Positions 1 through 9,000 of a stretch of 12,435 bases of DNA are shown piece after piece. A program made the position numbers and the translations under genes. Source of the stretch: Actinomycetota bacterium (lineage in GTDB: Bacteria > Actinomycetota > Actinomycetes > S36-B12 > UBA5976); the NCBI GenBank assembly GCA_017853815.1, contig JAFMIT010000042.1:1-12435 (forward strand). Direction: 5' to 3'. The notes under the pieces are model-generated. The model saw only the letters and a program-made list of their open reading frames with translations, did not search any database and was not told the DNA's origin. The stretch's first letter is position 1. Each line of letters begins with the position of its first letter.

Positions 1-824
1 ACAACCGTCGACTGCGGAAAGCGATGCCGAAAATTCGTCAAGAAGTTCGGCGCTGCGCCAGCAAAACTGTAGATCGTCTGCGCTGGATCGCCGACAACAC
101 ACAGTTCATCTCGCTCACCGACCCAAATGTCGAGAAGTGCCTGCTGCAACGGCGTGACGTCCTGGAATTCGTCCACGGTGAACCAGTGGTAGCGGCGGCG
201 AATTTCTTCAGCGACGTCAGGGCGTTGCTGGAGCATGCCAAGCGTCAACCCCAAGACATCTTCAAAATCGATGTGATTCGTCGACGTGAGCAGGTCTTGG
301 TACGCCGACCAAATACTCACCACGTCAGCGGACTCAATGTCTGCGAATGGACGCTCGACGAGCGCATAACCTTGAGGATCAAGTCCCGAAGATTTAGCCC
401 ATTCAATTTCTGCAGCCACAAAGCGTCGTTGCGTCACCGTCAGATCAACACCTGCAGTGCGGGCGGCTTGTTCAATCACGGAAGATTTTGTACTCAGAAT
501 CTTCCAGGCGGGACCGCCAAGCACTCGCGGCCAAAAGAAGCTCAACTGTCGCAAAGCTGCAGAGTGAAAAGTCGCGGTCTGCATGTCCACAACCCCGAGC
601 TGACTCAACCGACCGCGTAGTTCGCCGGCCGCCCGCGTCGTGAAGCTCAAGCCGAGGCCTTTATCGGAGCGTTGGGCTCCAGTCGCGACGGCGTACGCGA
701 TTCGATGCGAAATTGCTCTCGTTTTGCCCGAACCAGCTGCCGCCACCACGACCACACGTCCGCGCGTGGCCCGCGCGACCGCTTGTTGGTCGGCGTCGAG
801 GCCTTCGAGGAGAGATTCGCTCAC
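1..824 (-). CDS. uvrD2: UvrD2-like ATP-dependent DNA helicase (SF1A), 5' part
   Basis: Superfamily 1A 3'-5' DNA helicase acting in DNA repair/replication, cut by the window edge after 274 residues. Reading the minus strand from GTG at 824-822 gives an uninterrupted frame. It starts MSESLLEGLDADQQAV (Q-motif), then Walker A AAAGSGKT at residues 28-35, motif Ia SFTTRAAGELRGRL, TFHSAALRQLSFFWPR, motif II VDEFQDVTPLQQ (Asp218-Glu219) and motif III GDPAQTIYSFAGA. TFH-AALRQL-FFWPR and the DVTPLQQ motif II are characteristic of actinobacterial UvrD2 rather than UvrD1/PcrA. GTG 824 is the first possible start in this frame: the codons I read upstream contain no ATG, GTG or TTG. AGGTGG about 13 nt upstream could be a weak ribosome site. 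Actinobacterial UvrD2 usually ends with an HRDC and a tetracysteine domain, which would lie outside the window. It is transcribed divergently from mrx1, as in its conserved neighbourhood. Confidence 0.9.
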   Translation of the reverse strand, partial: MSESLLEGLDADQQAVARATRGRVVVVAAAGSGKTRAISHRIAYAVATGAQRSDKGLGLSFTTRAAGELRGRLSQLGVVDMQTATFHSAALRQLSFFWPRVLGGPAWKILSTKSSVIEQAARTAGVDLTVTQRRFVAAEIEWAKSSGLDPQGYALVERPFADIESADVVSIWSAYQDLLTSTNHIDFEDVLGLTLGMLQQRPDVAEEIRRRYHWFTVDEFQDVTPLQQALLDIWVGERDELCVVGDPAQTIYSFAGAAPNFLTNFRHRFPQSTV

Positions 825-873
825 GAGTGCATCTTTCCACCTGCAACCATCTCGCCCTGCACCTAGAGTCAGC

Positions 874-886
874 CTCCTGAAAGGAG
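874..886 (+). promoter_or_regulatory. mrx1 Shine-Dalgarno inside a small inverted repeat
   Basis: The 66-bp gap between divergent uvrD2 and mrx1 holds AAGGAG at 881-886, five bases before the mrx1 ATG, a strong ribosome binding site that fixes the start. Most of it (AGGAG, 882-886) is complementary to CTCCT at 874-878 with a three-base GAA loop, so a 5-bp hairpin could mask the site. A -10-like TAGAGT lies at 864-869 with no good -35. If that is the real promoter, transcription would start at about 876 and remove part of the hairpin. Only the sequence complementarity is seen; any regulatory role is inference. Confidence 0.4.
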
Positions 887-890
887 CGTT

Positions 891-1133
891 ATGTCCCTCA
901 CGATGTATTCGACCACTTGGTGCGGCTACTGCAAGCGCCTCAAGGCACAGTTGACCCGCGAAGGTATCGAGTTTTCCGAAATCGACATCGAACAAGACGA
1001 GGCCGCGGCCGAACTCGTGGCATCCGTCAACGGTGGCAATCGCACCGTGCCCACTGTGGTCTACTCAGACGGCAGCGCCGCGACTAACCCAAGTCTCATC
1101 GACGTCAAAGAGAAACTCGCTTCGCTTTCGTGA
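891..1133 (+). CDS. mrx1: Mycoredoxin (glutaredoxin-like, CGYC)
   Basis: Small cytoplasmic thioredoxin-fold oxidoreductase of 80 residues. In actinobacteria this family reduces mycothiol-protein mixed disulfides, with mycothiol, mycothione reductase and NADPH as the electron chain. The active site WCGYC is at residues 10-14 (Cys11, Cys14). The NGGNRTVPTVV segment carries the cis-proline that contacts the thiol substrate, and DGSAATNPS closes the domain. The pattern TTWCGYCKRLK...VNGGNRTVPTV matches mycobacterial Mrx1 very closely and implies a mycothiol-producing host. The start is fixed by AAGGAG at 881-886. The stop TGA overlaps the nudC GTG by four bases (GTGA), so the two are very likely co-transcribed and translationally coupled. 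Length is normal for the family and nothing is missing. Confidence 0.93.
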   Translation: MSLTMYSTTWCGYCKRLKAQLTREGIEFSEIDIEQDEAAAELVASVNGGNRTVPTVVYSDGSAATNPSLIDVKEKLASLS

Positions 1134-2038
1134 GCCCGATTCTGCAGCAGTTGGCGCTCGGCCGTTCGGCGGTTGAGCGTGCTGCTGAACTTCGTCAAGA
1201 CGCGCAGTGGTGGGCGCGAGTTCGTTCCGACCCCGCAAGTCGAGTCCTCTGCGTTCGACTCGGCGCTGTCCCGCTCGCTGGTGACGAATTGGCATTCACG
1301 AGTCCCGAGGGTCTGCCAGAGGCCGAGTTTGGTTTTCTTGGCACCGACAATGGCGTCAATTTTCTTGTATGGCTTACCGACATTGCTGAAGATGACGCTC
1401 GCTTTGACTCTCTGGACTGGCAGTCGTTGCGGAATTGCGGCGCCGCGTTGTCCGCTCGGGATGCTGGTCTCGCCACGACTGCAGTGGCGCTGACAAATTG
1501 GCATCGCGCACACACGCACTGTCCGCGGTGCGGCAGCGAAACCTTCATCACGCAGGCGGGATGGGTTCGCCAATGCCCAGCCGACGGCAGCGAGCACTAC
1601 CCACGCACTGACCCTGCAGTCATTGTTGCGATTACTGATGCAGACGATCGCTTGCTCCTGGCCCGCCAGAAAGTGTGGCAGCCCGGACACTTTTCGATTG
1701 TTGCTGGCTTTGTGGAGCCAGGTGAAACTTTCGAGGCAGCAGTTGTCCGCGAAGCACACGAAGAAGTCGGTCTCAACGTCAGTGACGTCACGTATCTCGG
1801 AAGTCAGCCGTGGCCTTTCCCTGCGAGCTTGATGATTGGCTGCAGTGCGCGATCGATGACCTCTCAGATCACGGTCGATGGCGAAGAAATTGAAGAAGCC
1901 GCTTGGTTTAGTCGGGCAGACATGGTTGCTGCTTGCGAATCTGGCGCTGTGCGACTGCCGTCCAAAGTATCTATCGCACGTCGTCTGATTGAGAATTGGT
2001 ACGGCGGCGAATTGCCGCATGAATGGTCTCGTCCGTGA
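1130..2038 (+). CDS. nudC: NAD(+)/NADH diphosphatase, Nudix family
   Basis: Cytoplasmic hydrolase of 302 residues that splits NAD(H) into NMN(H) and AMP. In this family it can also remove NAD caps from RNA 5' ends. An N-terminal domain (about 1-125) is followed by a zinc-ribbon segment with Cys131, Cys134 and Cys149. The Nudix box, GFVEPGETF...REAHEEVGL at residues 193-215, fits GX5EX7REUXEEXGU completely. The NADH-pyrophosphatase signature SQPWPFP follows at 225-231 and sets NudC apart from general Nudix enzymes. The fourth zinc position, Cys in E. coli NudC, is not Cys here (CPADGSEHYPR), so a His or acidic residue would have to substitute, or zinc binding is altered. The start is GTG 1130, overlapping the mrx1 stop as GTGA with no obvious Shine-Dalgarno, which suggests coupled translation. 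The downstream EEP gene is joined in the same way. Confidence 0.95.
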   Translation: MSPILQQLALGRSAVERAAELRQDAQWWARVRSDPASRVLCVRLGAVPLAGDELAFTSPEGLPEAEFGFLGTDNGVNFLVWLTDIAEDDARFDSLDWQSLRNCGAALSARDAGLATTAVALTNWHRAHTHCPRCGSETFITQAGWVRQCPADGSEHYPRTDPAVIVAITDADDRLLLARQKVWQPGHFSIVAGFVEPGETFEAAVVREAHEEVGLNVSDVTYLGSQPWPFPASLMIGCSARSMTSQITVDGEEIEEAAWFSRADMVAACESGAVRLPSKVSIARRLIENWYGGELPHEWSRP

Positions 2039-2829
2039 GAGTCGCCATCGCAAACGTCCAAGGCGGTCGCGGTACGCGCGCCGATTCCCGATTGAGTAGC
2101 GATGAAAATCTCACGCTCGCCGGTGCAGAAGTTTCAGCTGACGTTGTGTGCTTCGCCGAAATCGATCATGACCACCCGCGCAGCAATCATCTCGACCATC
2201 TTGAACTTCTCCGCAACGGCGGTGGATTCCTCGAATCTCGTTTCGGCGCAACACTTATCGGTGACCCAGGCCCTGGTCGGCGGTGGCAAGCGGTCAATGA
2301 TTCTGAAGTTACTGAGCACGCACCAGCGCATGCCTACGGAATCGGAATGGCGTCACGTTTGCCGGTACTGAAATGGCGACGACTCAATCTTGTCGGCAGC
2401 CGACTTTCATTGCCGATGGCTTTTGTTGTCGATGGCAAGGCGCGTGTATTCCCTATTCCGGATGAACCACGAGTCGCACTCGCTGCTACGGTCGATGCAG
2501 GCTTTGGTCCGATCACCGTGATTGGCACGCATTTGTCATTCATACCGTCCACGGCTCTGCGTCAACTTCGGCGCATCGCTCAGTGGGCGGGCAGCTTCGA
2601 TGAACCACACGTGCTGGTGGGCGATCTCAATCTGCCGCCACGACTTGTTCGCACAATGCTCAAGCAGCCTCTAGGCAATTTCATGCCGACGTATCCAACG
2701 TCGAAACCCAAAGCCCAACTCGACTATGTCATCGCGAGTTCAACCTTGAGTGTCACCGAGCTGAGTACCTCGCACTTGATTGCTGGCGATCACCTCAGTG
2801 TCAGCGCAACAGTTTCAGCTGTTTCCTGA
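2035..2829 (+). CDS. Endonuclease/exonuclease/phosphatase (EEP) family protein
   Basis: Probable metal-dependent phosphohydrolase of the EEP fold (relatives: exonuclease III, DNase I, inositol phosphatases), about 264 residues. I cannot name its substrate. Fold signatures appear in order, numbered from GTG 2035: N-terminal strand VRVAIANVQ with Asn7, CFAEID with the metal ligand Glu42, GIGMASRLPV, GTHLS with His166, GDLN with Asp197/Asn199, QLDYV with Asp230 and AGDHLSV with Asp252-His253. All catalytic positions are present, so it is likely active. No signal peptide or membrane segment is seen, suggesting a cytoplasmic enzyme. I prefer GTG 2035 because it makes a 4-base GTGA overlap with the nudC stop, as in mrx1-nudC, and places the conserved first strand at the N-terminus. 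ATG 2023 would add four residues; neither start has a clear Shine-Dalgarno. The 3' end overlaps the convergent adnB by 15 bp. Confidence 0.82.
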   Translation: MRVAIANVQGGRGTRADSRLSSDENLTLAGAEVSADVVCFAEIDHDHPRSNHLDHLELLRNGGGFLESRFGATLIGDPGPGRRWQAVNDSEVTEHAPAHAYGIGMASRLPVLKWRRLNLVGSRLSLPMAFVVDGKARVFPIPDEPRVALAATVDAGFGPITVIGTHLSFIPSTALRQLRRIAQWAGSFDEPHVLVGDLNLPPRLVRTMLKQPLGNFMPTYPTSKPKAQLDYVIASSTLSVTELSTSHLIAGDHLSVSATVSAVS

Positions 2830-5800
2830 CAAGATCGCGGCAACTTCTGCTTCTGTGTAATACCGGGACGGGGCAACCGTTTCGTCGAGCGCTGCGTAAT
2901 AGAAAGCACACTTCACACTCTCGACGTCGCACTGCTGTAGCCGAGCCCACGCCAAACGGTAAATCGACAACTGCAGGTCATCGGCTGTTTTGTTCGCATT
3001 GGTTTTCCAGTCGACGAGGAGCCAAGAGCCATCTGCCTCTTCGTAAATCGCATCAATCACACCCCGAATCGCGCGCCCGCCCGCTGAATAGACAAACGGC
3101 TTCTCAACGTCGAAGGGAACCCGCTGCGCCCACGGAGACTTTTCGAAGTTCGAAATGAACTTCTCGAGATTGAGCGTCTGTTCTGGTGAAGGCTCATCGA
3201 AATCTTCCATGCCAGGAAGCACAGCGGAGTGAGCCTGACCCATTGCTGCACGGCTACGAAGTTCGACCCACGCGTGGAAGTCTGTGCCTTGTTGAGCGGC
3301 AAACGCAGGAGCGCTCGGCATAGGCCGCAACAGGTCTGCAACGAAAGCATCGGCGTCTTTGTTGAGTCGTTGAATCTGAGAAACGCTCAGCGTCGATGGA
3401 AGCTCAATCACCGTGACTCGCTCGTGCTCATGCGCGAAATCGTCTACCAACGCTTCAATGGCTTTATCCCACGCGGCAACCAAACCAATTCGTGTGTCGG
3501 GGGATGTCGGCGCGAGTGCCTGCGATCCTAAGAGCAGCGACCTCACCTGCTGTGCAGCCGCCTTCGTAGAAATCATTGCGGCTGAATTCAGCTCTACTGG
3601 CCACGCAGCGCTGATCGGATCGTCTTCAAGTTCAACTGCCTCTTGTGGTGCCTCAAACCACTCGTCGACAGTCAGAGCAGGTAATCCCGTCGCCTGAATG
3701 TGATCGCGCATTTCGACGAGGAACTTCGAAGGCACGCGCGATTTCTTTTCGCTCGGAATTGCGTGGGCCGCGCTCACGAGCAGCGTCTCCTGGGCGCGAG
3801 TCACGGCCACATAGATCAGTCGGCGCTCGTCGAGATCATCAAGTCGACGACAAGCGTCGGCAAATGGCTCTAAAACCTTTTCCGTAAGTCGCACATCACG
3901 AGGTGGGTAGTTCTTCATCACCGGATCTGTGACATCAGGACGTAGCGCATCTGGAATCACGTGAGGATTGGTCGGCCACCGATCTTGGCCCTTCTTGGAC
4001 GGGAAGATGTCGGTGGAAAGTCGAGGCACTGCCACGCATCGGAACTGCAAGCCTTTTGAACTGTGCACTGTCATCAGCTGCACGGCATCGCCGTTCGACA
4101 GTGTTTGAAGTTGACCCTGCGACTCGAGTCGTCGAGCATCTTCGAGCCAAGTCAAAAAAGCGAAAAGCGAGTTCTGGCCATCGAGTGACACAAAATCTGC
4201 AGCCATCGACACAAAAGTTCTGAGGTTGGCAGGCATTCCTGCAGCGACACGAGAAACGTGGGATTGCGCTTCGGCAGCAAGTCCAGTCGTGCTCAGCACG
4301 CGCTGCACAAAATCGACGAGCGCCTCGGACGTATGCCTTCGCAAGTAATCAACCTCGCGTGCAAGCACCCGGACACGCGCGAGCGCGGACTCTGACAGGT
4401 GGTCATGACCATGCACAGCAATGTGAGAGATCGCATCTCCATAGGCAACCAACGTGATTCGATCAGACGCCTGGGCGGTGGCATCGAGAATTCCCTGAAG
4501 GTCGGTGGGCCGACGGTCAGCTGAGACCACGAGCTCGGATGCAACATCAGCAATCAATTTCAGATCTCGATTTGAAATGCGAAAACGTGGTCCCGAAAGA
4601 ATGCGAATCCAAGCTTCATTGGCCGTAGGTTCGGCAATCACTCGCAAGTATGCAACGCACTCAGCAACCTCTGGGATGTCGAGCAAGTCTGATTTGGTGC
4701 GCACTTGGACGCTAATGCCACGGTCGCTGAGAGCTCGGTAGAACCAGCCGACATCGTCGCGTTTGCGCAACAACACCGCAATATCAGACAGCGGTACACC
4801 TGCAGCCGACTGTTCGCGAATTCGGTCTGCGAGCCAATCAGCTTCGAGAAGTGCCGTCTCGAAAAAGCCGAGTCTCACCGTGCCGTCGCCGTATTTCGGT
4901 TCGGCCTTTGCGGCTAGCGGCTTTGCGAGCGGATGCGCATCCGGCTGACGAAGTTCATCTGTCAGAGCATTCGCAATCCCCACAATGTTATGACCATTGC
5001 GTTGGGTCTCAGGCAAGTTCAACACAGCAGGAATGGCCGACTCATGCGCGAAGTGAGAGGCAAAATTGTCGATGTTCTGCGGGTTTGCCCCACGGAAGAC
5101 ATAGATTGACTGCAGGCCATCACCGACGGCGGTCAGACTGTGACCTTGCCCAAACAGAAGATTCATCAGAACTCTCTGCGCGGTTGAGGTGTCCTGGTAC
5201 TCATCGAGCATGACGACCTGGAACCGTTCACGCACCTGAGCGACGAGGTCTGGCTGCTGTCGAAAAACTTCGATAGCGAGCCGAGTCATGTCGGCGTAAT
5301 CGAGGCAGTCGTGGTCCTTCTTAAACTGACGGAATTCTTGAACAAGTTGAGTGAGAAGCAGTCGATTTCGCGACGCCTGAACAATCTTGCGACCCGCTTC
5401 ATTAGTGACAACGGGTTCAACACGGGCAATCAAATCTGTGTCGAAAGTAATGAGTTCGTCTGCCCGAACGTCGAAGTCACTCATGGCATCATCGAGCTTG
5501 AGAAGCCGTTCGAGGACTGTTCCGAATTTCATGTCCACATCGGCAAACGATGCGGTCGTCGTGCGCAGGAGGCGCATCGCGAGTTGTTGTCGGCGAACGT
5601 CAGAGAGCAAAGCGCTTTCTGGCTCGACGCCGATTCGAATGCCATATTCGCGTAGGAGTTCACCTGAGAAAGAGTGATAAGTAGAAACAGTTGGTTCGCC
5701 CGACTCTTGCTCGTCAGTTTCACTCGAATGTTCGGCAAGCTTGTTGAGCGCTTCGCGCACTCGGGTTTGAAGTTCGCCGGTCGCGAGATTGGTGAAGGTC

Positions 5801-6006
5801 AACCCGAGCACCTGATCCGCGGGCACGAGGTTGTTCGCCACGAGATACACGACGCGGGCAGTCATCACCGCTGTCTTGCCCGAGCCTGCGCCAGCCACAA
5901 TCACAGCAGGTGTCTTCTCAGCGGAGATTGCTTTCAATTGTTCGTCAGAGAACGGAATACCGAGCACATCGGCAATGTCCTGAGCTGAATATTTCTGGTT
6001 GGTCAT
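2815..6006 (-). CDS. adnB: AdnB-like helicase-nuclease subunit (UvrD/RecB family)
   Basis: Probable AdnB subunit (1063 residues) of the heterodimeric AdnAB motor-nuclease, the actinobacterial counterpart of RecBCD/AddAB that resects double-strand DNA ends. The helicase half has Walker A VAGAGSGKT (37-45) followed by TARVVYLVANNLV, motif Ia LTFTNLATGELQTRV, motif II MLDEYQDTS (about 266-274), motif III GDGLQSIYVFRGA (295-307), motif V VHSSKGLQF and motif VI LIYVAVTRAQETL. A RecB-type nuclease domain closes the protein: GTDFHAWVEL (His), GVIDAIY (Asp985), LLVDWKTN (Asp999, Lys1001) and QLSIYR (Gln1012, Tyr1016), so the catalytic set is complete. No terminal cysteine cluster is seen, unlike its partner. 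The ATG overlaps the adnA stop (ATGA, 6003-6006), pointing to translational coupling and balanced synthesis. Its stop lies inside the 3' end of the convergent EEP gene. Assignment as AdnB rather than AdnA rests on gene order and the Walker A context. Confidence 0.9.
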   Translation of the reverse strand: MTNQKYSAQDIADVLGIPFSDEQLKAISAEKTPAVIVAGAGSGKTAVMTARVVYLVANNLVPADQVLGLTFTNLATGELQTRVREALNKLAEHSSETDEQESGEPTVSTYHSFSGELLREYGIRIGVEPESALLSDVRRQQLAMRLLRTTTASFADVDMKFGTVLERLLKLDDAMSDFDVRADELITFDTDLIARVEPVVTNEAGRKIVQASRNRLLLTQLVQEFRQFKKDHDCLDYADMTRLAIEVFRQQPDLVAQVRERFQVVMLDEYQDTSTAQRVLMNLLFGQGHSLTAVGDGLQSIYVFRGANPQNIDNFASHFAHESAIPAVLNLPETQRNGHNIVGIANALTDELRQPDAHPLAKPLAAKAEPKYGDGTVRLGFFETALLEADWLADRIREQSAAGVPLSDIAVLLRKRDDVGWFYRALSDRGISVQVRTKSDLLDIPEVAECVAYLRVIAEPTANEAWIRILSGPRFRISNRDLKLIADVASELVVSADRRPTDLQGILDATAQASDRITLVAYGDAISHIAVHGHDHLSESALARVRVLAREVDYLRRHTSEALVDFVQRVLSTTGLAAEAQSHVSRVAAGMPANLRTFVSMAADFVSLDGQNSLFAFLTWLEDARRLESQGQLQTLSNGDAVQLMTVHSSKGLQFRCVAVPRLSTDIFPSKKGQDRWPTNPHVIPDALRPDVTDPVMKNYPPRDVRLTEKVLEPFADACRRLDDLDERRLIYVAVTRAQETLLVSAAHAIPSEKKSRVPSKFLVEMRDHIQATGLPALTVDEWFEAPQEAVELEDDPISAAWPVELNSAAMISTKAAAQQVRSLLLGSQALAPTSPDTRIGLVAAWDKAIEALVDDFAHEHERVTVIELPSTLSVSQIQRLNKDADAFVADLLRPMPSAPAFAAQQGTDFHAWVELRSRAAMGQAHSAVLPGMEDFDEPSPEQTLNLEKFISNFEKSPWAQRVPFDVEKPFVYSAGGRAIRGVIDAIYEEADGSWLLVDWKTNANKTADDLQLSIYRLAWARLQQCDVESVKCAFYYAALDETVAPSRYYTEAEVAAILSGNS

Positions 6007-9000
6007 GAAATCACCGGGCGACCTTCAGCCATAAGCGGGCAGCTCGACTTGATGGTGCAGTAGCCGCAGGCACCACCGATGGTTGGTAGGTAGTCCTCGG
6101 CTCGTACGCGGCGAGCAGTTGTGGCAACCATCTCTTCAACCCATGTGCGGCCGGACTCAGGATCTGGCCGCAGGCCTGGTTGGGTGCGCTCTGTCGGCAC
6201 ACCTCCCTTGGCTTGTTTGCGCAGGTACACAAGGGCTGCCCCGCCGAGAATCGGCTCGGCAAACTCTGGCCCGAGATGTTCTTCGAGGAGACCACGCGCG
6301 ACTGCCGCCTGATATAAGCCAAGCTGCTTGTTTGTTTGGCCTTCTTCCACCTTGGCTGGCGTTGCGTTGGTCTTCAGGTCCGCGACGTACACCTGGCCAT
6401 CCGCGTCGACGAGAATCATGTCGATTTGGCCGCGCAAAGTAACTCTCTCGGTTGAACCGTCGTCTGAAGTGACGTTCCACTCGCCACGGAAATCCACCTC
6501 TGCTCCGGCCACTCGGGTCGATGAGGCATCGCGCCAACGAACGAAGGTTTTGATGCATTCCAGAGCGTCTCGGTATTCGCGGGCATTACTCCAAGGCGCA
6601 TCGAGCTGCAGTTTTTCGAAAGCCTCAGACATCATCTGCTCAATGACTGGCGTATCACGTGGATCGAGTTTGCCCTCGTTGATGGCCTGAGCGAAAGCAT
6701 GGACGATGGTGCCGAAGGACAACGCAATCGACTTGGATTCAGAGGCTTGGGCCCGTTGTGACATGAACCATGAGAGTGAGCAATCTTCAAAAATCTGTAA
6801 CGACGAGCCGCGCACATAAATGGGTTTATTCGGATCTTCGATCGCGACACTCGACTCAGTGGTTTCCACTGTGCCCCACCAACTATCAGGGTGCGCGGCT
6901 GGCACGAGCAATCGACCATTGGCGTCTTTCAGCGAAGCGAGATAGGCCAGACGCGCAACAGCGGCGTCGCGCAAGGCTTGCTCTGAATTTGGATCGGTGG
7001 CAACTCGGCGAAGTTGCGCTACTAAGCCCGAAGCAGAGTAACGCGGCGCCGCAGAAGTCTCTGAGGACTGTTGTTCTGGCTGCTTCTTCCAGTCCATGAG
7101 CTGATGAACGAATCGGGATGCCACTCTCCCGCTTTCAGCATCCCCTGTTCCTGATGTGACAATCAACAATTTCTGCGCACGAGTACAAGCCACAAAAAAC
7201 AGCCGGCGCTCTTCAGCGATAACTTGGGAGCGCTCAGGGAGACTGCCCATCACCGCGCGACCAGATGTTGGATCAATCTGAATCTTGTCGGGTTGGAAAA
7301 GACCAGAGCGACGACGCACATCTGGCCAGATGCCTTCTTCAGCTCCACAAATGAAAACGATTGGCCATTCAAGACCTTTCGATCGATGCGCTGTCAACAG
7401 TGCGACGGCATCGGGCTGATGACCAGAATCAATTTGGTCAGCAGCCACGACCAAGCCGCGGACCAGCTCAACAAATGGCTTGATCAGCGTCGAGCGATGT
7501 GAGCGTGCCAACTCGAAAAGCGCAGACACCGCATCCAAATCTCGACCGGCTCTAGCACTTCCCGCTAGCGCCTGTCGGCGGAGGGACTCTGGCCACGACG
7601 TCGCGGACCACATTTTCCACAACACATCGGCGACCCGATGTGACTGACGAACAGCATCGGCAGCGTCACCGAATAGGTTCTGCGCCCGAGTGAACTGATG
7701 CAAAACATCGCCGACAACGTCAGGATCAAGACCTGCAGTGAGTCGGCGGTCCAACAACGCATCCGCAACCAATTGGTCACTCAGTACTGCAGCATCCGAG
7801 GTCTGCTTCTTAAGTGCCCGAGCGAGAGCTCGAAGATCGGCTCGAGCAATACCGCAGAGTGGTGATGTAAGAAGTTCAAATGCCGTCGATACCTCGCACA
7901 AACGGTCGGGATTGAGCGCGACTTCTAGCGCACTCAGCAATGTCGCGACCGCAGGCTCCTGCGCGAGTGGCACATCATCAAAACTCACATCGACTGGAAT
8001 ATCAGCTGCGCGAAGCGCACGCTCAAGAGTGGGCATCGAAACCGCACCGGATCGCACCAGAATTGCAATGTCGCGAAAGCGGACTGGATGCTCAGTGTCT
8101 CGATTGTCTGCAACGAGCTGGCGAATCCTTTCCGCAACCTCTTCGGCCTCAGCGGTCGCAGATTCATATTCATGAAACTCAACTTTGCCCGGCTCCGTTT
8201 GGATTGTTTGAAGTTTGCGATGTTGTCGTGCCGCTGCTTTGACATCCTCATCGCCAACTGGAAAGTCCCCAAGTGCGTTTCGATTGATGACGCGATAAGC
8301 GGCATCAAGAATCTCAGTACCAAAGCGACGGGTTTTGGTTAGCACCGACACCTTCGGTGACAGATACTCAAAGTCAGTGAGGAACTTTCGTACTGCACGG
8401 GTGTCTGCACCGCGAAAGCCATAAATGGATTGATCAGGATCACCTACCGTCACCAAGATGCACCCTGGCACTGCAAGGTTCTGTAAAAGTTGAATCTGCT
8501 GCGGATCGGTGTCCTGATATTCATCAACATAAATTGCCCGGTATCGAGTCTTCAAGATCGCTTGAACGTGCTCCTGTTGAGTCAACGAAACCGCATGACC
8601 GATGAGCTCGTTGTAATCGAGTGACGCCTGCTGATCGATGGAATCAAGATATTCATCGAGTACTGCCGCAACTGCCTGCCATTCGGCATCAGCAGACGCC
8701 TGTGCTGCCTGCGCAAGTTCTTCGGCGCCAATACCGAGGTTCTGTGCGCGGGCAATCGCGTTTCGAATTTCGACAGTGAGACCGCGGGTGCTCAGAGCCT
8801 CTCGAAGCGTAGAAGGCCACGCCACCTTGTCGGAGACAACTGACTCACTCACGATTCCACCCAAGATTTCTCGGACCGCGAGTTCTTGTTCTGGCCCAGA
8901 CAACAGTCGAACCGCACCTAATCTCTCGGCATCAAATTCGCGAACGAGTGCGAGTGCCAACGAGTGGAAAGTGCTCACAGCAGGAACGTCTCCACCACCT

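Noticed and set aside
24..620. 198-residue open frame on the plus strand at the window start
   Set aside because: It is antisense to uvrD2, whose minus-strand frame holds all the expected SF1 motifs. The plus-strand translation has no recognisable domain.
1061..2053. 330-residue open frame on the minus strand
   Set aside because: It lies opposite mrx1 and nudC, both with complete diagnostic motifs. Its translation has no family features and reads like antisense of conserved sequence.
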